Source: Fimbriimonadaceae bacterium (GTDB lineage: Bacteria > Armatimonadota > Fimbriimonadia > Fimbriimonadales > Fimbriimonadaceae). Taken from it: a stretch of DNA of 64,000 nucleotides. The notes beneath the pieces were generated by a model. That model was not told the DNA's origin, searched no databases, and saw only the letters and a program-made list of their open reading frames with translations. Where the stretch lies: the NCBI GenBank assembly GCA_019638675.1, contig JAHBTE010000001.1, forward strand, positions 62,001 to 126,000, read 5' to 3'. This document shows positions 43,453 through 50,142 of this stretch, piece by piece (the first letter of the stretch is position 1; every line of letters begins with the position of its first letter). Both the position numbers and the translations under genes were made by a program.

Positions 43453-44150
43453 TTCCGAAACCGATCCCGCTTAAAAGTGAATCTTTGTTCCAGCTTGCTA
43501 TGAAGCACCGCTCTGCCGCAGCTGACCCTATTCAAGATTCATACGAACGGTTAGAGTTTTACGGAGACGCGGTTCTCAGTCTGGTCATCGCTCAGTACTT
43601 GTACGAGCACCATCCGAATTGGGATCAAGGGATGATGAGCAAAGCACGCAGTTCAGTTGTCCAAGAAGCTCCCCTTGCCGAACGGGCGAAAGTTTTGGGG
43701 CTAGACGCCCTTCTTGAGCTTGGCCCGGGCGAAGAAACTTCTGGTGGACGTGACCGGCCATCCATCCTCTGCGACATTTTTGAAGCTGTGATCGGAGCCA
43801 TCTACATTGAATCCGGGCTCGAAAAAGCCAGATGGTTTGTTTTGGAACAACTGGACTCCTATCTCTTGCAGATCAGTGATGGAGATGTCAGCCCGAACGA
43901 TTACAAATCTCGGTTGCAGGAAGTATCGCAAGCTCTTTGGCGAAAAACCCCTACCTATCGAGTGATTAGTGAGAATGGTTTTGCCCATGAAAAGCGATTT
44001 ACCACCCATGTTTTGTTTGACAACGAAGTCATGGGAGAGGGTCAGGGTCGCTCAAAAAAAGAGGCCGAACAATCCGCCGCGAAAGATGCTTTGGAAATAA
44101 TTGAACGGGCGCAGAATAGTAAAAAACCTATAGAAGACCCCGAATTCTGA
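43449..44150 (+). CDS. rnc: Ribonuclease III
   Basis: The 233-residue protein has the RNase III signature ERLEFYGDAVLS (Phe/Tyr in place of the common Leu), the second metal cluster CDIFEAVIGAIYIE and a C-terminal dsRNA-binding domain (DYKSRLQEVSQ ... GEGQGRSKKEAEQSAAKDAL). It processes rRNA precursors and structured mRNAs as a dimer. Length and order are standard. The start overlaps the aminotransferase stop by 4 bp. Confidence 0.96.
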   Translation: MIPKPIPLKSESLFQLAMKHRSAAADPIQDSYERLEFYGDAVLSLVIAQYLYEHHPNWDQGMMSKARSSVVQEAPLAERAKVLGLDALLELGPGEETSGGRDRPSILCDIFEAVIGAIYIESGLEKARWFVLEQLDSYLLQISDGDVSPNDYKSRLQEVSQALWRKTPTYRVISENGFAHEKRFTTHVLFDNEVMGEGQGRSKKEAEQSAAKDALEIIERAQNSKKPIEDPEF

Positions 44151-44282
44151 ACCTAAACTGAATATTCCTAGTAAAAATCATCGTTAATCAAAATCCAAGT
44201 CCCTTTGCGTGGAACAATCCCGCTTCTACGTATGTAATATGTACCAGAGTTCTTTTTATTAAAAAGACTTGGGCAAGTGTAT

Positions 44283-44298
44283 TGGCACGATTGGTGCA
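44283..44298 (+). promoter_or_regulatory. Candidate sigma-54 (-24/-12) promoter of a PEP-CTERM gene
   Basis: TGGCACGATTGGTGCA matches TGGCACGNNNNTTGCW except for one T (G instead). The GG and GC pairs are in the right register. Transcription would start near 44309, about 20 nt before the ATG at 44328. Sigma-54 control of PEP-CTERM genes is known in proteobacteria (PrsK/PrsR system). Confidence 0.6.
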
Positions 44299-44327
44299 CA
44301 TCACTGATTCGGAGTGGGTTAAAGAAA

Positions 44328-45062
44328 ATGAAAATGGCTAAAATTGCGACAATGATCGCAGCGACAATGCTGGTTGCTCTGGCAAGTGCGCGTACCGAAC
44401 CTAACAGCTTTCTAAATAAGCCGGTAGAAACTCATGCCGCCTTAATGAAGCAAATCTCATCCGATCCACAAGTGATGAATCGCTTTATGCGACACTTTGG
44501 CATGACCAGGGATGAAGTGATCAATTACTTCAACACCCTAAAACTAGATACCCTCAAATCCGACGGCGTGTACCTTGTATACAACGTGCCCGAAAGTGAA
44601 GAAATTCGAGCCCGCGCAATTTTCTACAAGAAAGGAACCAAAGTTTGGGTTGATCAGCAAGGAACACTAGTGCTCAAAGCATCATGCGGTAACCCCATGA
44701 TCCGAGGAACTGACAGTTCATCCGTTACGGTGGAAAGTCCAATCGAAGCGGCTGTAGCCCCAGTAACGGCAACCGCGGTAGTACCAGAAGGTGTTGGCAT
44801 TGATCCAGTTGCACAATCTCTTCCGATGGATGTAGAAAGTTCAGCTCTTGCCTTCCCTGCGGCGGCACCGGCTGACATTACTCAGTTCACCCGGTCTTCA
44901 GGTGCCGTATTCAATCCGGCTTTCCTGTTACCACTTGCCGCTGTTCCGTTCATTATCACAACCGATGATCCACCGGATTCAGTACCCGAGCCAATGACAA
45001 TGGTGGCTCTTGCCGCTGGTGCCGGATTCATCGCTCGAAAGCGACGCAAAAACAAAAACTAA
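44328..45062 (+). CDS. PEP-CTERM protein of unknown function
   Basis: From ATG 44328 the 244-residue protein has a signal peptide (MKMAKIATMIAATMLVALASA), a helical N-terminal domain (about 35-90) and a short beta part. Then comes an Ala/Val/Pro-rich low-complexity stretch (about 140-185). The C-terminal signal has VPEPMTMVALAAGAGF plus a basic end (RKRRKNKN). The open frame extends back to 44277, but that would include the sigma-54 site. No enzymatic motif is seen. It differs from the twin-cassette PEP-CTERM proteins. Confidence 0.82.
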   Translation: MKMAKIATMIAATMLVALASARTEPNSFLNKPVETHAALMKQISSDPQVMNRFMRHFGMTRDEVINYFNTLKLDTLKSDGVYLVYNVPESEEIRARAIFYKKGTKVWVDQQGTLVLKASCGNPMIRGTDSSSVTVESPIEAAVAPVTATAVVPEGVGIDPVAQSLPMDVESSALAFPAAAPADITQFTRSSGAVFNPAFLLPLAAVPFIITTDDPPDSVPEPMTMVALAAGAGFIARKRRKNKN

Positions 45063-45098
45063 ATAACCCAAAACCACTCAACGTCAGAGTGAAACCTA

Positions 45099-45137
45099 GA
45101 CCGGTCAATCCAACGAGTTTGACCGGTCGTTTCTTTT
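45099..45137 (+). terminator. Intrinsic terminator after the PEP-CTERM gene
   Basis: GACCGGTCAA and TTGACCGGTC form a 10-bp stem around a 10-nt loop, followed by GTTTCTTTTTT. It separates the PEP-CTERM gene from the convergent M24 peptidase gene. Confidence 0.88.
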
Positions 45138-46226
45138 TTAGATACGAGGTAGCTTTGACGGAGGATCGTCGTTAAAACTTTCATGACCAGAATCAGTCAC
45201 CGTGACGATATTTTCGATTCTTACGCCAAACCGTCCAGGAATATAAACGCCTGGCTCGATGCTGAAACAATCCCCAACTTGGAGAACTTCATCGCTACCC
45301 GGCATGATGTTAGGTTCTTCGTGAACCCTCATTCCTAAGCCGTGACCAGTGCGATGAACAAAAAATTCGCCATAACCCGCTTGGTCAATGACATCCCGAG
45401 CCGCTTTATCGACTTCTCCAGCGGTTACGCCCGGTCGGATTTTCGCTCTTGCCGCCATGTGGGCCGCATAAACGACTTCATAAACTTTGTCGGCTTCGGC
45501 TTCTGGTTCGCCGAGGGCAATTGTGCGAGTGATGTCGCTGTTGTAACCGTGGTGGTTGCATCCAAAATCCATGATCACCACCTGACCGCTTTCCAATACC
45601 GTCTTATCCGTGTGGTGGTGGGGTTCGGCTCCGTTGGGGCCAGCGGCAATGATTCCAAACGTTGGTCGGCCGCCCGCCTCCGCCATGAAGTCGCTGAGAT
45701 CGCGGGCGACTTGCTCTTCGGTCAATCCCGGTTTGAGTACGTTGAGAATATTTTTGTAGGCAGTGTCGGCTTGGCGACCAGCTTCGTGCAAATCCGCGAG
45801 TTCATCGCCGCATTTGGTTCGCATCACTTGACCGGCGAGCTTCGATCCTGCAACCAACGAAACGCCAGGCATCAACCATTGCAACCGCAAAACCTGACCG
45901 CCTCGCATCTCGTCATCGATTGCAACGCTTTTGAGATTCCAATTCCCAGCGAACTCGCGGAACTCTGCATCTGGCGAAACTCCGTCGGCGTACCCTCGGG
46001 CTTGAGATAATCCGCACCGAACCGCTTGGTTCACGCTCAGTGCGGGGCAGAACAGTTCAATTTCTCCGGCCTGATTGATCGCCATCACCATAAACCGCTC
46101 GCTGCCGTCTTCCCCAAATCCACTGAAGTAATCCATCGTGACCGGGGTGCTGGCAAAAAATGCCTGATGCCCGGCTTCAGCGAGGAGTTTGCCAAGTTTT
46201 TGGCGTCGAACCAGATGCTTATCCAT
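45138..46226 (-). CDS. M24 family Xaa-Pro aminopeptidase/dipeptidase
   Basis: This 362-residue protein has a creatinase-like N-terminal domain (about 1-125) and a pita-bread C-terminal domain. All five dinuclear metal ligands are visible: Asp in IMDFGCNHHGYNSD (two), His in HRTGHGLGMR, Glu in SIEPGVYI and Glu in VRIENIV. It should remove N-terminal residues next to proline or split Xaa-Pro dipeptides in the cytoplasm; the choice cannot be made here. TAGACT lies 6 bp before the ATG. Confidence 0.93.
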   Translation of the reverse strand: MDKHLVRRQKLGKLLAEAGHQAFFASTPVTMDYFSGFGEDGSERFMVMAINQAGEIELFCPALSVNQAVRCGLSQARGYADGVSPDAEFREFAGNWNLKSVAIDDEMRGGQVLRLQWLMPGVSLVAGSKLAGQVMRTKCGDELADLHEAGRQADTAYKNILNVLKPGLTEEQVARDLSDFMAEAGGRPTFGIIAAGPNGAEPHHHTDKTVLESGQVVIMDFGCNHHGYNSDITRTIALGEPEAEADKVYEVVYAAHMAARAKIRPGVTAGEVDKAARDVIDQAGYGEFFVHRTGHGLGMRVHEEPNIMPGSDEVLQVGDCFSIEPGVYIPGRFGVRIENIVTVTDSGHESFNDDPPSKLPRI

Positions 46227-46232
46227 GATCGT

Positions 46233-46238
46233 AGTCTA
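46233..46238 (-). promoter_or_regulatory. -10 element TAGACT before the M24 peptidase gene
   Basis: TAGACT on the minus strand ends 6 bp before the ATG at 46226. Confidence 0.55.
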
Positions 46239-46296
46239 GCGCATCGCCATAAGAAATTCTGATGCGCGTCCTATGCCAATACATGTCCTCGCCGGG

Positions 46297-46302
46297 TATA
46301 GT
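46297..46302 (+). promoter_or_regulatory. -10 element TATAGT before tRNA-Gln
   Basis: TATAGT lies 11 bp before the first base of the tRNA, so the precursor leader would be only a few nucleotides. Confidence 0.5.
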
Positions 46303-46313
46303 TCCCATGGCTT

Positions 46314-46387
46314 TGGCGGATCGTCTAAGGGTAGGACAGCGGTTTTTGGTGTCGTCAATCTAGGTTCGAATCCTAGTCCGCCAGCCA
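46314..46387 (+). tRNA. tRNA-Gln (anticodon TTG)
   Basis: The acceptor TGGCGGA/TCCGCCA has 7 pairs; the D-arm is GTC/GAC. The anticodon loop is TTTTGGT with anticodon TTG, and the T-arm CTAGG/CCTAG has loop TTCGAAT. The discriminator is G and the CCA is encoded. The anticodon stem GCGGT/GTCGT relies on three G-T pairs out of five, which is weak but acceptable. Confidence 0.92.
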
Positions 46388-46441
46388 TAAAAATTCATAT
46401 CTGTACTTTTATCCTATGCACCTTTAGAATCCAAATCAGTT

Positions 46442-47131
46442 TTGCTGAGCGATAATAGAATTATCTCAGTAACCATCGCACAGATAAAAGATGCTCTTCC
46501 TCCATTCGGCAATGAAGAAGCATCCATAGAAGACCAAGTTCGCAGTGTTCTTCACTTGCTAGTGCCGTATGCTGATGACAGTTCTGCCCGTGCCCTACAT
46601 GGCGACGCGAACAGATGCCCCAACTGCGATACGCCAACCGATAGCCTTTCCAGCCCCTACTGCTCAGAAACCTGCCGTAATCAGGCCGCGTTTATACGTC
46701 AATTTCGGGGCGCACTGGCTTCGGGAGTAATCCTTAATCCCGAAAAGCAAGTTGCATTTGGCGAGCGACTATGGTGGCTCCTTGGGGGCGGTTTGCCGAT
46801 GCGTGAAAGCAGAATTCCAGAAAGCGCAAAACGTCAAGTGATCAAACGTTGTTCAGGTTTGTGTGAGTTTTGCGGCGCGCCGATGGCAACAATCGAAAAT
46901 TTTGGTAGTGGATGCAACCGTCCGCTCCACCTCCGTGCGGTTTGTGGAGATTGCTCCAAAACTAAACAATACGGAGACTTGGAATTCGGGCAGAACCCAG
47001 AGGTGATTCAGTTACTGCGTGATTTCAGTGTGAGGATTAACGCGCCGTTGCCACTGAGGCTATGTGATGATCCCGAACACTGGGATTGGCGCGAATATGT
47101 CGCTCAGCGACGCAATTCTATGAAAAGCTAA
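46442..47131 (+). CDS. Cysteine-rich HNH-endonuclease-like protein (degenerate)
   Basis: The protein of up to 229 residues has a first cysteine cluster CPNCDTPTDSLSSPYCSETC (zinc finger). A second HNH-like zinc site comprises CSGLCEFCGAP and, 27 residues on, VCGDC. The segment between, where HNH nucleases carry the Asp-His or His-His metal pair, reads ATIENFGSGCN, so nuclease activity may be lost. The frame starts at TTG 46442; no good ribosome-binding site or -10 fixes the start. It is convergent with the cupin gene. Confidence 0.6.
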   Translation: MLSDNRIISVTIAQIKDALPPFGNEEASIEDQVRSVLHLLVPYADDSSARALHGDANRCPNCDTPTDSLSSPYCSETCRNQAAFIRQFRGALASGVILNPEKQVAFGERLWWLLGGGLPMRESRIPESAKRQVIKRCSGLCEFCGAPMATIENFGSGCNRPLHLRAVCGDCSKTKQYGDLEFGQNPEVIQLLRDFSVRINAPLPLRLCDDPEHWDWREYVAQRRNSMKS

Positions 47132-47484
47132 ATTCGATCCAGCTCCAATACAGTCTTTTCCGAAACCACGTCTCCAGTATTCACCGTGCTGAGCGGTTCA
47201 AATAAGATCACCTCGACCTCTTCCTCCGCAACCGGACGATGCTCCACCCCACTTGGAACGATCAGAAACTCCCCTTCTCCCAACTCCACCGACCGATCCC
47301 GAAACTCCATCCGAAAACTTCCCCGATGAACCAGAAACATTTCGTCTTCGTTTTCATGGCTGTGCCAATCAAATTCACCGACAAACTTCACCAATTTCAC
47401 GGCTTGGCCGTTCAATTCGCCAACGATTTTCGGCGACCAGTGATCAGAAAATAATTGAAATTTCTCGCTGAGGCTGACCTTCAC
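47128..47484 (-). CDS. Cupin domain protein
   Basis: The GTG at 47484 is placed by TATAAT exactly 6 bp upstream; a TTG at 47490 would sit inside that spacer. The 118-residue single-domain cupin has motif 1 WHSHENEDEMFLVHRG, with two His and one Glu ligands, and motif 2 PSGVEHRP with the last His. Stand-alone cupins of this kind bind a metal and may be isomerases, dioxygenases or sensors. No substrate can be proposed. Confidence 0.88.
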   Translation of the reverse strand: MKVSLSEKFQLFSDHWSPKIVGELNGQAVKLVKFVGEFDWHSHENEDEMFLVHRGSFRMEFRDRSVELGEGEFLIVPSGVEHRPVAEEEVEVILFEPLSTVNTGDVVSEKTVLELDRI

Positions 47485-47490
47485 CCACAA

Positions 47491-47496
47491 ATTATA
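47491..47496 (-). promoter_or_regulatory. -10 element TATAAT before the cupin gene
   Basis: A perfect TATAAT on the minus strand ends 6 bp before the GTG at 47484 and decides between the GTG and the upstream TTG. Confidence 0.65.
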
Positions 47497-48342
47497 CTAA
47501 GCCCGGCTCGCAACCACTGAATACGAAGGCAACGGTTGGCACTTGCTTTCGTCTGCAACTCGCCTGAGAACTTCCAACTGACTTTGCACGAGGCTATGCA
47601 ATCGCGGAGGAAGCCCCAATTGCAACAAATCCCCTGTTGTTTCTGATAAGCAAGTGTCAATTTCCCAGCGTGCGTCATCGAGTTCACTGGCATCTATGAG
47701 CGCCTGAGAGTCCAACTGCCACCCGGTTTCCTGCAGTAGGTGAAGAAGGGTTTCTCTTGAATAAGGAGTGCGAACATTCGCCTGGCTCTGTGATTTGTAA
47801 GCCTCGACCTGCCCTTGAATCAACACGGCCAGTAGATGGCCTAATTGGTCGATTGACTGCGGTTGCATATCCCATTCAGAAAGGCATAGTTGATTCGCCC
47901 ACGGACGGATTCGACGGAAAGTTTCTTCTAGTTTCTCCAGCGATTCCCAGTACCAAGTGCAATGCGCCATCACTATCGTATCAAACTCAAACTCGTCAAA
48001 GGTATTCGCCCAGTCAAGGACATCAAACTCAAATCGGAAATTCATACGGTTACCGAACTCACCGTTTTTTAAAAACCGAGCGGATTCACCAATTGTTAAT
48101 GGGGCACCGTAATTGGGATCGGCAATGTCAACCGCAAGCACATAGCCCGAATCTCCCACTGCATCGGCCAAAACCAGAGTCGTATCGCCTTGGCCGCACC
48201 CAATTTCAAGAACCCGAGAGCCTTCGGCTATTCCCCAATTCTTAACTAAATCCATGCGAAACTTGGTCTGACGGAATTGGATACTGTTGTCGCCCGATGG
48301 GTTTGGTGGCATCAAGGCGACAAGTTGCTGGGCCGTGCGCAT
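47497..48342 (-). CDS. SAM-dependent methyltransferase (class I)
   Basis: From ATG 48342 the 281-residue protein has motif I VLEIGCGQGDTTLVLADAV, the acidic LAVDIADPNYG and the motif IV region DTIVMAHCTWYWES, typical of Rossmann-fold methyltransferases. The open frame reaches back to 48396, but TATACT 8 bp before 48342 supports the shorter form. The C-terminal 90 residues are helical and may define the substrate, which is unknown. Confidence 0.85.
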   Translation of the reverse strand: MRTAQQLVALMPPNPSGDNSIQFRQTKFRMDLVKNWGIAEGSRVLEIGCGQGDTTLVLADAVGDSGYVLAVDIADPNYGAPLTIGESARFLKNGEFGNRMNFRFEFDVLDWANTFDEFEFDTIVMAHCTWYWESLEKLEETFRRIRPWANQLCLSEWDMQPQSIDQLGHLLAVLIQGQVEAYKSQSQANVRTPYSRETLLHLLQETGWQLDSQALIDASELDDARWEIDTCLSETTGDLLQLGLPPRLHSLVQSQLEVLRRVADESKCQPLPSYSVVASRA

Positions 48343-48350
48343 AACAGTGC

Positions 48351-48356
48351 AGTATA
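48351..48356 (-). promoter_or_regulatory. -10 element TATACT before the methyltransferase gene
   Basis: TATACT on the minus strand ends 8 bp before the ATG at 48342. Confidence 0.45.
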
Positions 48357-48422
48357 AGCGTTGCAGAGCCATCTGCCGGATTGGCCTTAGAACCATTTGC
48401 CAAACCCCTCACAATCTAACCT

Positions 48423-49100
48423 ATGGATCCAGAGGTTCTGAAGTTTGGGCTTACGGCGTTTGCGGCGATTTTCGCCGTGCTCAATCCGTTTAGCATCCTG
48501 CCGATTTTTCTCGCGATCAACCAAAACACCCGTCCGGGCGTGCGTCGCAACATGGCGTTGGTCATTTCCATATTTGTTGTGGTTGCGCTGCTTTTGTGTC
48601 TGCTTGCCGGAGAAATCGTGCTTGATTTCTTCGGAATTTCTATTCCCGCATTCCAAATCGCGGGGGGAGTTCTGCTGTTCTCCACGGGACTTTCTATGAT
48701 CAACGGAACTGCGCGGTTTATAGATCGGTTTGTCGCCGAAGATAGTTCAATCAGCGACTTTAAGGAAGCAAACGCGCGGTTTCGGGATTTGCTCGTCCCG
48801 ATTGGTACTCCTTTATTCGTCGGCCCTGGTTCGATTTCGACCGTCATTTTGTTTGGCAACCAGGCCAAGGTTTCAGCGACCCCGGCTCTGAGTTACACGA
48901 TGGTTGCATCCGCTTGTTTGGTCTGCGCGGTTGCCACTCTGCTGATCTTTTTGAGTGCCGATGCTTTGGTGAAGGTTTTACGTACGACGGGGATTGCCAT
49001 TCTCTCCCGGTTGATGGGGTTACTGCTCTGCGCGATTGCCGTCCAGTTCTCTCTGAGCGCGTTACAGGCTCTGATGCCTTCGTTGTTCCGGGCCGCGTGA
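48423..49100 (+). CDS. MarC family integral membrane protein
   Basis: The 225-residue protein has six predicted membrane helices in two triplets with a polar middle. Recognisable segments are FAAIFAVLNPFSILPIFLA near the start and LLVPIGTPLFVGPGSISTVI in the middle, hallmarks of the MarC (UPF0056) family. Despite the name, MarC is not an established multidrug exporter and the function is open. It precedes deoC by 18 bp in the same direction. Confidence 0.9.
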   Translation: MDPEVLKFGLTAFAAIFAVLNPFSILPIFLAINQNTRPGVRRNMALVISIFVVVALLLCLLAGEIVLDFFGISIPAFQIAGGVLLFSTGLSMINGTARFIDRFVAEDSSISDFKEANARFRDLLVPIGTPLFVGPGSISTVILFGNQAKVSATPALSYTMVASACLVCAVATLLIFLSADALVKVLRTTGIAILSRLMGLLLCAIAVQFSLSALQALMPSLFRAA

Positions 49101-49118
49101 TATAATCTCACTACCCCC

Positions 49119-50138
49119 TTGGCGCAGATCACCCAAACTTCCGCATCGTCTCAGACCATCAGCCAAAACGGGCAGACCAACCTGCTACCCGTGCCGCTTG
49201 ACCGCAACCCCGGCATGCCGCTGGATATGGATTGGGTGATGTCGCTGACGGTGAACCGATCGGCGGTAGAACGGCGGGCCGACACCTTTACCAAGCGGCG
49301 CACGGTGAAAAGGGAGTTCCAAGCCGCCTATCTCATCCGCGCTATTGAATGTATTGACCTCACCACACTAAGCGGCGATGACACTCCTGGTAACGTCCAC
49401 CGCCTATGCGCCAAGGCGATCAACCCGCTTTCCACCGAAACTCGAGAGGCACTTGGAATCCCCAAAATTCACACGGGCGCGGTGTGCGTTTACCATCAAT
49501 ATGTCGCGGAAGCAGTTCGATTACTCGCGGGCACTGGCATCCCAGTCGCGGCGGTTTCTACCGGATTTCCAGCAGGGCTTTCTCCATTTAAGCAACGTCT
49601 CGAAGAAATCCACCAATCGGTGAAAGATGGTGCCCATGAAATTGACATCGTCATCACTCGGGCTCATGTTTTACGCTGTGATTGGCAAGCACTTTACGAA
49701 GAAATGCAGGCATTCCGTGAAGCTTGCGGCGAGGCACACGTGAAAGCGATTCTTGCAACTGGCGAACTCGGAACACTAACAAACGTGGCCCGAGCGAGCG
49801 CCGTTTGCATGATGGCGGGAGCCGACTTCATAAAAACATCCACAGGCAAAGAACCAACCAACGCCACATTGCCCTACGCTTTGGTGATGGCGCGCCTGAT
49901 TCGAGAATATCAGGAACGTACAAATATCAAAATTGGTTTTAAACCAGCTGGTGGAATCCGCACTGCTAAACAAGCCTGCGAATACCTAATGCTGATGAAA
50001 GATGAGTTGGGTAACGATTGGCTTTCTCCGCACCTGTTCCGCATTGGAGCGAGTACCCTCCTTGCCGACATTGAGCGTCAGTTGGAACACCACCTTTCCG
50101 GACGCTATTCCGCTTTCAACCGACACCCTATGGGCTAA
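49119..50138 (+). CDS. deoC: Deoxyribose-phosphate aldolase
   Basis: This protein of up to 339 residues has a DeoC barrel (about 75-325). It has IDLTTLSGDDT, the Asp in EIDIVITRAH, the second lysine region VKAILATGELG and the Schiff-base lysine in DFIKTSTGKEP, and FKPAGGIRTA supplies the activating lysine. It cleaves 2-deoxyribose-5-phosphate to glyceraldehyde-3-phosphate and acetaldehyde. A TATAAT lies 12 bp before the TTG start. The N-terminal 50 residues are poorly conserved. ALDH16 follows 4 bp later and can oxidise the aldehyde. Confidence 0.94.
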   Translation: MAQITQTSASSQTISQNGQTNLLPVPLDRNPGMPLDMDWVMSLTVNRSAVERRADTFTKRRTVKREFQAAYLIRAIECIDLTTLSGDDTPGNVHRLCAKAINPLSTETREALGIPKIHTGAVCVYHQYVAEAVRLLAGTGIPVAAVSTGFPAGLSPFKQRLEEIHQSVKDGAHEIDIVITRAHVLRCDWQALYEEMQAFREACGEAHVKAILATGELGTLTNVARASAVCMMAGADFIKTSTGKEPTNATLPYALVMARLIREYQERTNIKIGFKPAGGIRTAKQACEYLMLMKDELGNDWLSPHLFRIGASTLLADIERQLEHHLSGRYSAFNRHPMG

Positions 50139-50142
50139 CACA

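Noticed and set aside
45342-46010. 222-codon plus-strand open frame
   Set aside because: It is fully antisense to the M24 peptidase gene, which has all metal ligands; no domain or start signal is seen.
50002-50142. 47-residue N-terminal extension of the ALDH16 frame
   Set aside because: It overlaps deoC in another frame; the ATG at 50143 gives the normal ALDH start and lies 4 bp after the deoC stop.
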